64,000 nucleotides of DNA. Source: Combretum micranthum (lineage: Eukaryota; Streptophyta; Magnoliopsida; Myrtales; Combretaceae). The notes beneath the pieces are model-generated. The model was given only the letters and a program-made list of their open reading frames with translations, was not told the DNA's origin and made no database searches. Location of the stretch: positions 992,001-1,056,000 of the forward strand of contig JAMXBD010000366.1 in NCBI GenBank assembly GCA_024138025.1. Direction: 5' to 3'. The translations under genes and the position numbers were made by a program. Shown here in pieces: positions 1 to 10,954 of this stretch (its first letter is position 1; each line of letters opens with the position of its first letter).

Positions 1-129
1 AAACCATATATTTCTAAGAAATTTTTAACAATATTATGATAAAGGGAAATATACTGTTATTGAATTTTTTGTTTTGTGAAAATTATCTTTTACTTACTAT
101 ATTTTTTGTGTATTATTAATTAAAATTAG

Positions 130-705
130 GGATTATATGACCTAGGAGCTAGAAGGATCGGAGTAGTAAGCTTACCTCCCATTGGTTGTGTGCCTTCACA
201 AAGAACCGTAAGAGGTGGTCCGGACAGACGATGCTTTGATTTAGGAAATGAGGCAGCAGCACTCTTCAATTCCAAACTTTGTTCTGAAATCTACGATCTT
301 AACCAGAAACTACCAGATGCCAAGCTAGTCTACGTGGACATTTACTACCCAATTCTTGACATTATCATAAACCCTTCTAATTATGGTAAGAACCATGTGG
401 TCATGATTCATGAACCTTTTCTTTTAATAATTATCATTGATCTATGGATTGTGATGTATTATATGATTGTGACTAATGTTTAAATTAGCTGTTCATTATA
501 ACTTTTGTAGGATTTAAAGAGAGTACTAAGGGATGTTGTGGTACTGGTTTTATGGAGGTGGGCATACTATGTAATAGTCTCGAAGACCTTAACATGTACC
601 GACGATACAAAATATGTATTTTGGGATAGCTTTCATCCTACAGAAAGGGCTTATCAGATCATTACTACTGATATTTTTAATAAGTATGTTAGCAAATTCT
701 TCTGA
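130..705 (+). pseudogene. GDSL esterase/lipase, exons 4-5 (copy A1), frameshifted
   Basis: This is the 3' part of an EXL-type GDSL lipase, normally a secreted serine esterase of the SGNH hydrolase superfamily. Exon 4 (130-385) follows an AG acceptor and ends at TATG|GTAAG. It reads a GLYDLGARRIGV-type start, then LPPIGCVPSQRT, and CFDLGNEAA further on. Exon 5 starts at 511 after TTTTGTAG with KGCCGTG, and ends at TGA 703-705 after KYVSKFF. Relative to copy B1, exon 5 lacks two bases near 593 (AACATGTACC against AACACATGTACT). This shifts the frame before the catalytic Asp-x-x-His motif, so that motif is not translated and the frame runs into TAG. Exons 1-3 would lie left of the window, so whether the upstream part is intact is unknown. 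Copy B1 is intact over the same exons. Confidence 0.85.
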
Positions 706-1385
706 TTATTCTATGATTTGTATCTCTTGTACAAGTTAAAAAAAAAAAAAAAAATTTGATGTGAACGGATAAGATATTTCATTTAGTTCGAACTCTAAAC
801 ATTTCCTATTGTTTGATCTTTGAAATATGGTATCCATTGATATCGAAGCTTTATTATGTCAGAACTCGTTCTCAACACAAATTCCAATGTATGAAAATGA
901 ATAGCATTTTCATTAGGGTTTATTAAATGAAACTTAATCAAACTAGACCTAATTGCAAAAATGCTGTTCATATGTACTACAGTTTGATCCGCATTTTAAT
1001 TCAAAGAGGGTTGAATTGATTCGCAATTTAAATTAAAAGAAAATGAATCAAATCATTTGAATCCAAATTGAATCTTTTTTTATAAAGTAGACCTTTATTT
1101 AAGAGACCTAAAAGATATCACTAAACTACAATGTTATTGGCATATGAATAGAACATTCTAAATTTTTTCGTTCGATGACCAATTAGACTCATTTAGAGAC
1201 TACAATGGTTAGATACGAGAAGCTGGAGAAGAGAGAGTAGCAGCAATTGTACCATAGAGATACCTTATGTGTATAGGAGTGATGGCAATCTCAGCAGAGC
1301 ACTTACTACACATCGTTATAAGGATAGCTCAACATGATATTTCATCTTATACGGATATTTCTGACCGAGTTAGCTTCAAATTTTG

Positions 1386-1855
1386 TCCAGCTAGGTATAT
1401 TTAGCGTTACCGTTGCAAATTGACATCTAAACTTCCATTTTAACTAATTTCGTATATGAATTCTATCTGTTAAATGACGCGACACTCTTACTTATAGCAA
1501 TGTACCACATGTCAGCTGATGTGACATGTTATTGAATTTTTATTTATTTTATCATTATAATTATTATTTTATTTGTTTTACTTATTGTTACCATCATAAT
1601 TATAATTGATATTGATTTTGTCCAACTAGATATCATTTAGTGTTAATGTCGCAAATTGACATCTAAACTTTCATTCTAATTAATTTCGTACACAAATGAT
1701 ATTTGTTAGATGATGTGTAGCACTCTTACCTATAGGAACATACCACATATTAGCTGATGTGATAACATACTAAATTTTTATTTATTTTATCATTATAATT
1801 ATTATTTTATTTTTTTTTCTTATTATTACCATTATAATTATAATCAGTATTAATT
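1386..1855. repeat. Tandem duplication, two copies of about 235 bp
   Basis: Two adjacent copies start at 1386 (TCCAGCTAGG) and 1621 (TCCAACTAGA). Both contain GCAAATTGACATCTAAACTT and a TTATTTTATCATTATAATTA tract. The same pair is present in unit B at about 11178-11640, so the tandem repeat predates the segmental duplication. It sits in the DNA that interrupts the exon 3/intron 3 border of relic A2. No coding potential was seen. Confidence 0.85.
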
Positions 1856-2315
1856 TACTTATAGTTGATAACTTCAACTCGGTCTAACCTAACCATTAGC
1901 CAACTTAATCCCAATCAACATAACCCAATAAGTACACACTTTCTATGAACTTACCATTTCCCTAGTATAGATTGTCAAATTGCTTATTATAAAGATGACT
2001 AGTTGTGAAAATTAGCAACTTGGGACATGTGGCTAGAAATGAAGCTCGGTAAGTGCAATACAAGAATGCGTTTGGTTTGCCGCGTCCATGTTTGGGTTTG
2101 AGATGGCCTATGGTACCGAGTTTTTGATGTGAGTTAACTCGGTGGTGGTTTCTGAGTTTGAGTTGGCTTGGTGTGTTTACGTGGTTCGTGGAAGTTTGGT
2201 CGTGGCAAGGCTACCACTTTGGTGTTTGGTTCGGTTCTGATGATGTGGTTGTCTCATGCAAATCTTTTGCAACAACTCTCTCATGAATCTTGAACAAAGG
2301 GAACATAATCACTAC

Positions 2316-2779
2316 CATTGTTGTCAAAATTAGCCTAGACCAACTAGTTCAACCCAACTCGATTGGAACCAGTATTAATGCCGGATTGGGTCTTGCTTAA
2401 GACTCATTTTTGCATTGAATCGGCGAGATTCGGATTGACCTGGGTGGTTGAACTGGGAAACCCGGAAGCTCGAACCAATTGACCCGGACAAAAAAAATAG
2501 AAAAAAATAAAAAACTAGAAATTTAAATATTTATTCATTCTTTATTATAAATTTGTAAAATATAATCATTATATCATGTTTATTTAATAATTAATTGATG
2601 AATTTGATTCAAATATAGATTTAATCCAGTGATGTAATACATATTGGTCTTTCATAATTAAATTATCCTTTATATTTTTATTTTTTCGTGACCCTGATTA
2701 GACCTCGAATTGACTTCGGTTCGACCCCCAATCCCCTTGCTTGTCCAGATCAGATCCTAGTCCGGTTTTAAGAACATTG
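2316..2779. mobile_element. hAT-type miniature element (MITE), 464 bp
   Basis: The ends form an imperfect inverted repeat: CATTGTTGTCAAAA on the left, and CAATGTTCTTAAAA reading in from the right. The flanks are ATCACTAC (2308-2315) and ATTACTAC (2780-2787), a 7/8 match to the 8-bp target duplication expected of hAT elements. The interior has no open frame for a transposase, so it would be non-autonomous. Unit B keeps the left end (near 12113) but has lost the right half in a larger deletion. The insertion therefore predates the segmental duplication. Confidence 0.7.
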
Positions 2780-2787
2780 ATTACTAC

Positions 2788-4335
2788 TATCTTCAAAGCA
2801 CATTCAACTCATAAAATACTAGCTACCAAATAAAAACATAATATTTAATACCTTATTGCTAAATGCTCTTTTAATCTCTTTCATCTTGCATAGATTTTCA
2901 GATCGAGTTAGCTTCAAATTTTATCCAACCATGTATAATTTATTTCGAGAAAAAACACTAGTACCATATTAATTGCGACAAAATATTATTAATCTATACT
3001 AATAACTGTAAAGAGGTAATTCATAAAACAAAAAAAGAATATATATATTTTCATTATTAGTATTATTAAATATTAATTTCATACCAGAATTTCATAATAC
3101 AATGATGTGCACTTGTATCAACTTTTAGAAAAACAGTATTCATACTAACTAGACTTTTTCTTTTTCTTTTTTTTGGCCCAACATACTAACTAGACTTGTA
3201 AGATCCGATTGTACTCTCAATGTCTAGAAAATGGAGAAATTATTTAACCACAAAATCTATAATATAAAGATTTTTAAAAGTGCTTTTGAATAGTGTAGGA
3301 GCATGTTATCAATTTTAGCAATTATTGTTAGTGCCTAATAGAGTTTATTTAAGTGATAGTTATTACTTAATTGCATTTTAATCAACACTGACGACTCTAA
3401 TTAAGGATTACAATTGTATCATTGTCATTTGTATCAATGGATATAGTTTAATGAGATAGTATATTTCCATGATGTTACATTCATTTCTTAATTGAAAGTT
3501 TCATTACATACATGTATGTGGATATTTTTTTTTATTGGAGTGAGATTCACCAAACCTTAATCAGGGTCACGGGTGTATCATTTATTGCACGTTAGATTCC
3601 CTTTGCCATTTGCATACGAATTGAGATCCTCTTTGGGGAAATGTCCTTGCTGTCTTCAATATGTTTTTTTTTATGTTTTTTTGTCAATAAATATCTTATA
3701 TGTGTCTAATAAATTAAAAAATAAAAATCTTAAAATAAAAAAATACTTCTTAACACGTATTAGATATTTATTTATTGGGATAATGGAGACATAAGCTTGT
3801 AACAGCAAATTTTTTTTTCCCCTTTGCCATTTACACAGGATAAGAATTATGTTGTAAGATAACTAAAATAATTAATATATTAATTATTATATTTATTTTA
3901 ATAATTATATGATTAATTGAATGGGACTCAAAGAGTTCTGATGTATTTAATTCTACTTAGACTTGATATACATTAGCCACCCATTCACTTGAGATATTAT
4001 ATATATATATATATTTTCATGTTTGTTTCATGTGTATTTAATCTTTTTCTTTTGTTGGCAAAAGAATATATATTTATTTATTTTTAAATGTGCTCTGGAA
4101 CCTTCAAATATTTAAAAGTAAGTGCATTTTCATCCACGCGTCCATTTTATACTTTGAAAGCTAATAAAAGAAAAGTATATTTAGAATTTGTTTAATTATT
4201 TTATCCAATTGTAAAATACTAAATAGCGTATAAAAGTACATTTTATAAAATTTTTGCATTTAATTGCACAATTTCAGAATAAGAAGATTAAATGCACACA
4301 AAACAAATAAAATGTGGTGCCTTAATCAAAATCAA
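2788..4335. other. Intron 3 remains of relic A2, no gene
   Basis: This contains a second partial copy of the exon 3 end and following intron (about 2890-3120), then sequence that matches intron 3 of the full GDSL locus. For example, 3420-3560 resembles 54215-54400, both with TCATTGTCATTTGTA and a GAGTGAGAT-CACCA block, and 4080-4320 resembles 55240-55500. No separate gene was recognised. Confidence 0.6.
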
Positions 4336-4592
4336 GAACTATATGACCTAGATTGATTTATGGACTATGATATGTCATGTGTTTATATTTAATGTTTAAA
4401 TTAGTTATTTATTTAATTTTTGTAGTATTTGTAGAGAATACAAAGGGTTGTGGTGGTACTGGCTTGAAGATCCTAACACATTTATTAATGATCAAAAGTA
4501 TGCACTTTGAGATAGCTTGGCATCCTACTAAAAGGGCTTCTCGAATCATTACTACATGTATTTTTAATAAGTATGTTAGCAAATTCTTTTGA

Positions 4593-6709
4593 TTATTCTA
4601 TCATGTGTATTTCTTGTTCAAGTAAGAAAAAAAATTATAATCGCAAAGGATAAGATATTTGTATTTGATTGGAACTCTTCAAATTTCTACATAGTATTTG
4701 AACTTTGAGACGTCATTATCTAATGATATTGAGGCTTTACCACCTCAGAACTCCACGTCAATGCAAATTCAAATATATGGAAATGATACCATTTTATTAT
4801 AATTGTTCATTAAACTAAATTGAACATCACTTAACTGCAAAAATATTGTTCTTTTGTATTTTGATTTGGTTTACAATTCAATTCGAAGAGGGTCAAAATG
4901 TTTGTGGTTTGATTAAGAAGAAAGCAAACCGCGACTCACATAAATTTGATCGAATCATTTATTATTAAAATATAAATAATAAATGACATTTTTTTTGTTT
5001 TAAATCCTATAAACATTTTAGTCTAACTCTATTTACTTCTTATTTTTTTTTATCATCTCTTATCACTCCGAGCCTCATTGTCTACTCATTTTCCTCCAAT
5101 GTTGTTGACTTTTATCTCTCACTCACACACCTTCAATATCACCTCAAATGTAAAGTCACCATGATATAATGTTATATGGCTTAAACTTTGGCATAATTCT
5201 CCTTTTCCCTTCAATGTGTTTCACCTTACACCTTAGGAAAATTCGAAAAGCCATCCTTGTCATCTTAACAATCGTAAATGTAATTCAATCTTTTGCTTTA
5301 ATTGTAACATCGTAGGGAAGCAACGAATGTCCATTAGTATTATTAGTTAATATGAGGAGTTTTAAAATAAGATTCTAATTGAGTCAAACTGCATTTATAT
5401 CATATTCAATTTAGAATTTTAAACCATTAAAAGCAATTCAATACATTAATGGTTTGAACAATATTGTTTTAGTTGCGGCTTGGCTTGGTTTGACCATTAA
5501 ATTTAACCAAACCAAATCGAAGCATAAACTTGTGCACATCTATGTTGTACTTCAATTAAAGATTATATTTTTACCAAATTATTTTAGGTTGTCTAATTTA
5601 TATATAGATCATATCATATTGAACTAGGAACATGAATAGTCTGCCTTATACTCATATCACAATGTGAGTGTGTAATAGGCCACATAAGCTCAATTCACAA
5701 TGTAATGTTATCAAAGGAAAAACAAGTTTAGTTAATATAACAAAATAGTTCATCCAACATAAGCGACTAAAGAATTTTGACACTATTCTCATTTCACACA
5801 TCATACAACAATCTAAACATGCTCTCCAAAAACCCTAGCCTCATAGAAAGAACCCTAATTCAATACTTCGTAAAATAGATGTTAAGGAAGAATCTCGCTT
5901 CAGTTAATACCTTCTTGAAGATAAACCACAATCGTAGCTGACATGCAATGAAAGGTAAATTCTAGATCCCTGTTTTGATGAATAAACTTGAATTCGATCC
6001 TTTGCAATCAATAGACTTAGCGATTATTGAGTGTTTAATGAGTTGTAGTATATTGATATAACTAATTTGTGTTGTATGTGTTTTTGTGCAAGATACTTAC
6101 TGGATTGGAGCTCTAATTGCTCCCAAACCTCAAGGTCGAGATTCAAGTATAAAGGGTGTCCGCTTTTTTCCTCCTCCTCTCCATTTTATATGATAGTTCC
6201 GATTCTGTTATTGCTGATGTGCAAGTATTAGTTAGTTACAACGATCTAGTACTATTAGTTATCTGTTTCCCCCTACTGTTGTACTTCATTAAGTGTTGTA
6301 ATCACTTAAGTATTTAGGTACTTTAGTTTCCCACTTCTTCATCCTTGAATTAGATGTATCAGTGTGTTAAGACTCCAAACAATTTAAAACAAGTAAAAAA
6401 TCACATATTATTTTAGAGCTAAAAAATTTACATCTCCATAAACTTTAAATAATGGATAACCAACTAAAGTAATAAAACATAGCTAAAACAAACCTATTTT
6501 ATGGGTCATTTTGGTTTATTAACAAAGATGTCTAATCCTATAGTTTGACGCCATGATAATAACGCATAAGCTTCTTAGTAGTTGAAAAGAAAATTTCCCT
6601 AAACACATCAAGTCGAAGCCCATTATGTAACCTTGTTTGTTGGATGGTTCTAGTTAGGTTAGTTATCTACTTAAGTATGTGGTAGATTATTTACATTCCT
6701 AAGTTTTGT
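4593..6709. other. Non-coding interior of unit A
   Basis: AT-rich sequence shared with unit B (13765-15870). The first few hundred bases resemble the 3' flank of the other GDSL copies. No exon, RNA gene or element border was recognised. Confidence 0.5.
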
Positions 6710-6869
6710 CACTACAAGAAAATAAGTCTTTAGAGACAGAAGTTCTGCGACGAAAATTGAAAAATGTAGTTATAATTTTAGAAATAAAATCTACGATGAT
6801 GGTTTTTACGACGGAAATTTTCGTTTAGAGACAGAATTTTTGTCTCTAAAACCTAATTTTCTTGTAGTG
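6710..6869. mobile_element. CACTA (En/Spm-type) miniature element, 160 bp
   Basis: The element starts CACTACAAGAAAAT and ends ATTTTCTTGTAGTG, a perfect 14-bp terminal inverted repeat of the CACTA type. It is flanked by TGT at 6707-6709 and TGT at 6870-6872, the 3-bp target duplication typical of this superfamily. The interior has subterminal inverted motifs (TTTAGAGACAGAA on the left, TTTGTCTCTAAAA on the right). Unit B has the intact empty site TTTTGTAGTGTG with a single TGT and no footprint, so the insertion happened in unit A after the duplication. There is no coding capacity, so it is non-autonomous. Confidence 0.95.
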
Positions 6870-6872
6870 TGT

Positions 6873-8181
6873 AGTGTGATAGATTATCATATGGACAATC
6901 TCTTTGCTTTGTTGATGTATGAAAAATTATCAATCATACAAGCAAATACCACTCACATTGGTAGTTACATTTGGAATTTTTTAAAATAATATTTCCTTCA
7001 TCTTGTAATTGATAAAAAAAATGATATAAAGCGAAGTAGTTATTTTATAATGATGACATTTAATAAAATAGAATACAAAATATTTGAGAAATGGATGATT
7101 TCTTTGTTATGGTGCTTAGCTAAAGCTAAAAAGCATTTGTTGTAGGAAGATGGGAAAAATATCATATTTCTCCCCCTTGATTTCATTTGCATCGTTGAAA
7201 AGGATGTAGACTTAAATGCACGTACTTCTAAAGAGTGAAGTAGATACTTTTAATGTATCTTTCAAACCTAAGTTTAGTCATGTGTCTTATCATCAAGTAA
7301 AAATGCATTTTTGATGCTTGAGTAGGGTTGTGCGTCTAAATCATGAACCATCAGGACCCTTGTGGTAAGTAGAAAAGCAACCCTGATGAAATTATAAATG
7401 GGATTCAACTTTTTATAAATTAGAAGAATGATTCCATTGCTTAGTTTTAATTGAAACAAAAGTATGAATAAGCCATGTATGAGTTTGGATTTACATCAAG
7501 ATTAAAGGAGGTGTACAACTGCTTTTGTTCTTTCCTTAAGTCTTAAGAACTTTTTCATAATATGGGACTTCAAAGTTAGAAACTGATCTAAATAGTTAAT
7601 TGAAATGAATAGGAGAAGAAAAATGAAGAGAATCAAATGGCCTTAAACTAGATTGAAACTAACGTAAAAGCTATTATGATATCAACTATTATTTATAATT
7701 TTTTTTTTGTCAATTGATGTTGATAAAAATTGTATAAATTACAATACAAATAATACTGCTATTATTAAGGTGTTTATGATGAAAAAAGTTCCTTGAGTAA
7801 CAATATGAATTTTCAGATTTTCATGAATTTCTTTGCGTTAAGACGAGATGTTCTTCGATAATATCTTTAGGGTATGTGTGGTTAATTAAAGTTATCATCA
7901 ATTCTTTCTTTGATTTGTTTCAGGCAATAACGGTTTCCCCACACAAAAGAACATCCATTGTAAGCTCAAATCTTAGGCATGTTGGACATAATCTTGAAGT
8001 TTGATAGTCTTTAACCATTCTTTGTTACCTTTTTTTTTTTTTTTTTTTTTTTTATGGCATCAAAGTGTTTGCTATGTGTGATTACAACATGTGAACCTTT
8101 CTCATTTTGCCTTAAAGATGAGTCCTCCTTTATGAGACTTGTTTCCCATTTAGGGTTTGATTTTTTTTAGGCCATCATTTA
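6873..8181. other. Non-coding interior of unit A
   Basis: AT-rich DNA shared with unit B, including a long poly-T run near 8031-8053. No gene was recognised. Confidence 0.5.
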
Positions 8182-8375
8182 GGGTCTGTTTTTTCCATCT
8201 ATTTTAGTCGTTTTAGTATTATATTTTCTCATTTTTAAATAGATGTTATTCAAGAAACAGAGAAAGTTGAAAAATAGAAATTTTTACTTATAAACATATC
8301 AAACAGATCAAATATATATAAGATACAAATAAGATATAGATAAAATATAGATGTAGATTAGATACAAATAAACTC
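8182..8375. mobile_element. Short MITE-like repeat, unit A copy
   Basis: The sequence begins GGGTCTGTTTTTTCC and is shared with 17184-17380 (unit B). It also matches 56591-56789 in the opposite orientation: both have a GTATCT/ATATCT-rich block and TATAAGTAAAAATTT on one strand. Three dispersed copies with a GGGTYTGTTT end suggest a hAT-like miniature family. No clean target duplication was found, so the class is uncertain. Confidence 0.5.
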
Positions 8376-8483
8376 ATACCTTTTTAATAAATGCACTAGT
8401 AATAATGCACACTAGTAATAATATGTATATGCTAAATCTTAAAGTGTTAATATAAGTGTTCTTTGGGTCATTTGCACACACTT

Positions 8484-9917
8484 ATCAAGTTGCATAAAAA
8501 AAAAAAAAATACAAATATAAATTAAATGAAATTAATTATGCAAATACCATCGTAGTATCCCATTTTGAAGGTGCGATAATGAGAATCTAAGAGTATCGCA
8601 TGTTGGAAATGTGACACTAGTATAAATTATAGTATGTGTATTGCACTTAAACATGCATTACTCGTAAAATTATAAATGTGTATAATGGTACACTTAAATT
8701 TATAATTCCATCTAAAGTTTGCACATAAACAATTTTACATTTATTCTAATTGAGGAAAAAAAATACATACAATCATAAACTAGTATAATTGTATATTTCA
8801 CGTGCAATTTTGACAACTATGCTTGCCATATCACATGTGCAATATCCAATACTTTTAAAAAATAGTGCATCACATTTCTAAAATACGATTTAATGTTGGT
8901 ATTTTTTTTTGACAATTTATATTATGATAATTTTTTTAAAGAATGGCAGACATGATTGCCGCCCCACAAAATTTTCATCATTGGGTTCTTGATGTTTCTT
9001 AATTTTGTAAAAACTAAATCTTTTGTCTCAAGTGCTTCAGAATCATATGGATTTAAAATAACCAAGTGACTCAAGAGAAGATAGGTTTTGCTTTCTAGAT
9101 TCACTAAGACATGGTTGTGTTCATCTTCTTCTTTGTATTCTCCTTCTTCTTCGATTTTTTCCCCTTCTTTCTCTCTTCTTTTTTTTTTTTTTTTTCTGTC
9201 TCTCTCTCCCTCTCTCTCCATTTGTCAATTTATTGTTTCTTTATACTTTTCAACGTGTTGCTCGGTGATTGGTTCATATGTTCTGATCAATAATAGAGTT
9301 TGGCTGGGTTAAGTGGGCTACTGAATGTAGCCATGTGAAGTTCAATTGGGTATTGACTTGAACTTTTTAAAGTTTAGGTACCTAATTATATTTTTTCGAC
9401 GAAGTTTAAGTACCAAATATAACATTTCCTAAATAATAAAATGGGGATATAGAAGTACATTTTATGAAAATTTGGGGGTTCAAGCACATAATTTAGAAAA
9501 TAAGGGGATTAAATGAATATAAAGTAATTACCCACGTGTATATATGTTCATAGGCATATATAGATAGAAAAATGGCATATGCTAAGATTTGATATTTTTT
9601 TTATCCCTCCCTTTAGTTTTGGAATGGAGCCAATATGATTTGATCCAAAATCCCAATAATGTTATAAGATAAATATCCTAATTTTATAAGTAAAAGCATA
9701 TACGAATTGAATCCAAATGCCAACAATATCATAAGGTTCACATCATAATTTTTCAAGTAAAAATACTCGAGGTACCGTGGCTCCATCCAACCATATATTT
9801 CTAAGAAATTTTTAACAATATTATGATAAAGGGAAATATACTGTTATTGAATTTTTTGTTTTGTGAAAATTATCTTTTACTTACTATTTTTTTTTGTGTA
9901 TTATTAATTAAAATTAG
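8484..9917. other. Spacer between units A and B, including 3' part of a GDSL intron 3
   Basis: Bases 8484-9300 have no counterpart elsewhere in the window; they include a CT-rich low-complexity tract at 9120-9222. From about 9350 to 9917 the sequence resembles the end of intron 3 of the full GDSL locus at 55380-55812, including an ATCCAAAA-CCCAA-AATGTTATA block at both places. This segment is therefore intron belonging to B1. No exon 3 for B1 was found here. Confidence 0.6.
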
Positions 9918-10495
9918 GGATTATATGACCTAGGAGCTAGAAGAATCGGAGTAGTAAGCTTACCCCCCATTGGTTGTGTGCCTTCACAAAGAACCGTAAG
10001 AGGTGGTCCCAACAGACGATGCTTTGATTTAGGAAATGAGGCAGCAGCACTCTTCAATTCCAAACTTTGTTCTGAAATCTACGATCTTAACCAGAAACTA
10101 CCAGATGCCAAGCTAGTCTACGTGGACATTTACTACCCAATTGTTGACATTATAATAAACCCTTCTAATTATGGTAAGAACCATGTGGTCATGATTCATG
10201 AACCTTTTCTTTTAATAATTATCATTGATCTATGGATTGTGATGTATTATATGATTGTGACTAATGTTTAAATTAGCTGTTCATTATAACTTTTGTAGGA
10301 TTTAAAGAGAGTACTAAGGGATGTTGTGGTACTGGTTTTATGGAGGTGGGCATACTATGCAATAGTCTCGAAGACCTTAACACATGTACTGACGATACAA
10401 AATATGTATTTTGGGATAGCTTTCATCCTACAGAAAGGGCTTATCAGATCATTACTAGTGATATTTTTAATAAGTATGTTAGCAAATTCTTCTGA
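9918..10495 (+). CDS. GDSL esterase/lipase, exons 4-5 only (copy B1), partial
   Basis: This is the 3' end of an EXL-type GDSL lipase, with intact reading frame and splice sites. Exon 4 is 9918-10173 (AG acceptor; TATG|GTAAG donor) and exon 5 is 10299-10495 with TGA at 10493-10495. Exon 4 carries LGARRIGVVSLPPIGC and CFDLGNEAAALFNSKL. Exon 5 carries KGCCGTGFMEV, CTDDTKYVFWDSFHP with the family's catalytic Asp and His (D-x-x-H), and ends SKFF. Exons 1-3, which should hold the GDS serine and GxND blocks, were not found in the 9 kb upstream, where only the dead relic A2 lies. It is therefore a 3' fragment, perhaps left by the duplication breakpoint. An alternative is a gene with a very distant first half, which seems unlikely. 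Confidence 0.7.
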
Positions 10496-10954
10496 TTATT
10501 CTATGATTTGTATCTCTTGTACAAGTTAAAAAAAAAAAAGAAAATTTGATGTGAACGGATAAGATATTTCATTTAGTTCGAACTCTAAACATTTCCTACT
10601 GTTTGATCTTTGGAATATGTTATCCATTGATATCAAAGCTTTATTATGTCAGAACTCGTTCTCAACACAAATTCCAATGTATGAAAATGAATAGCATTTT
10701 CATTAGGGTTTATTAAATGAATCTTAATCAACCTAGACCAAATTGCAAAAATGCTGTTCATATGCACTACAATTTGATCCACATTTTAATTCAAAGAGGG
10801 TTTAAATGGTTCGCAATTTAAATTAGAAGAAAATGAATCAAATCATTTGAATTCAAATTGAATCTCTTTTTATCAAGTAGACCTCTTATTTGAGAGACCC
10901 AAAAGATACTACTAGGCTATAATGCCATCGGCATGCGGATAGAACATTCTAAAT

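Larger units (their letters stand above)
1165..4592 (+). pseudogene. GDSL esterase/lipase relic (copy A2): exon 3, stub of exon 4, exon 5
   Basis: A decayed GDSL gene lies about 460 bp downstream of A1. The exon 3 relic (about 1165-1395) matches the clean exon 3 at 51656-51886 but has an in-frame TAG at 1255-1257 and has lost the SxxND block. A second copy of the exon 3 end with intron sequence lies at about 2890-3120, so the exon 3/intron 3 border has been split by about 1.5 kb of extra DNA. Only the first ~16 bases of exon 4 survive (about 4336-4351); they are fused directly to the middle of intron 4, removing about 300 bp. Exon 5 starts at 4426 and stops at 4590-4592. It keeps KYVSKFF at the end, but the Asp-x-x-His region is garbled (EIAWHPTKRA). 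Relic B2 has the same lesions, so this gene was dead before the segmental duplication. Confidence 0.85.
1..8483. repeat. Segmental tandem duplication, unit A
   Basis: This stretch aligns almost end to end with 9788-17486 in the same orientation, with a period of about 9.79 kb at the left end. Base 4 here matches 9791, and similarity stops at 8483/17486 just after the shared word TTTGCACACACTT. The unit holds two GDSL lipase fragments plus non-coding DNA. It is longer than unit B mainly because B lacks a segment equivalent to about 2500-3135 and a 160-bp CACTA miniature element. The left boundary lies outside the window, so the true unit is larger. In GDSL exon 4 the two units differ at only about six of 256 positions, which suggests a fairly recent duplication. 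Confidence 0.93.

Noticed and set aside
190..483. 97-codon frame running through exon 4 into intron 4
   Set aside because: The first methionine is a read of GTG/ATG-free exon context and the tail is intron; the correct model ends the exon at 385 with a GTAAG donor.
9088..9312. Ser/Phe-rich open frame
   Set aside because: Comes from a CT-rich low-complexity tract; opposite-strand and shifted frames are equally open.
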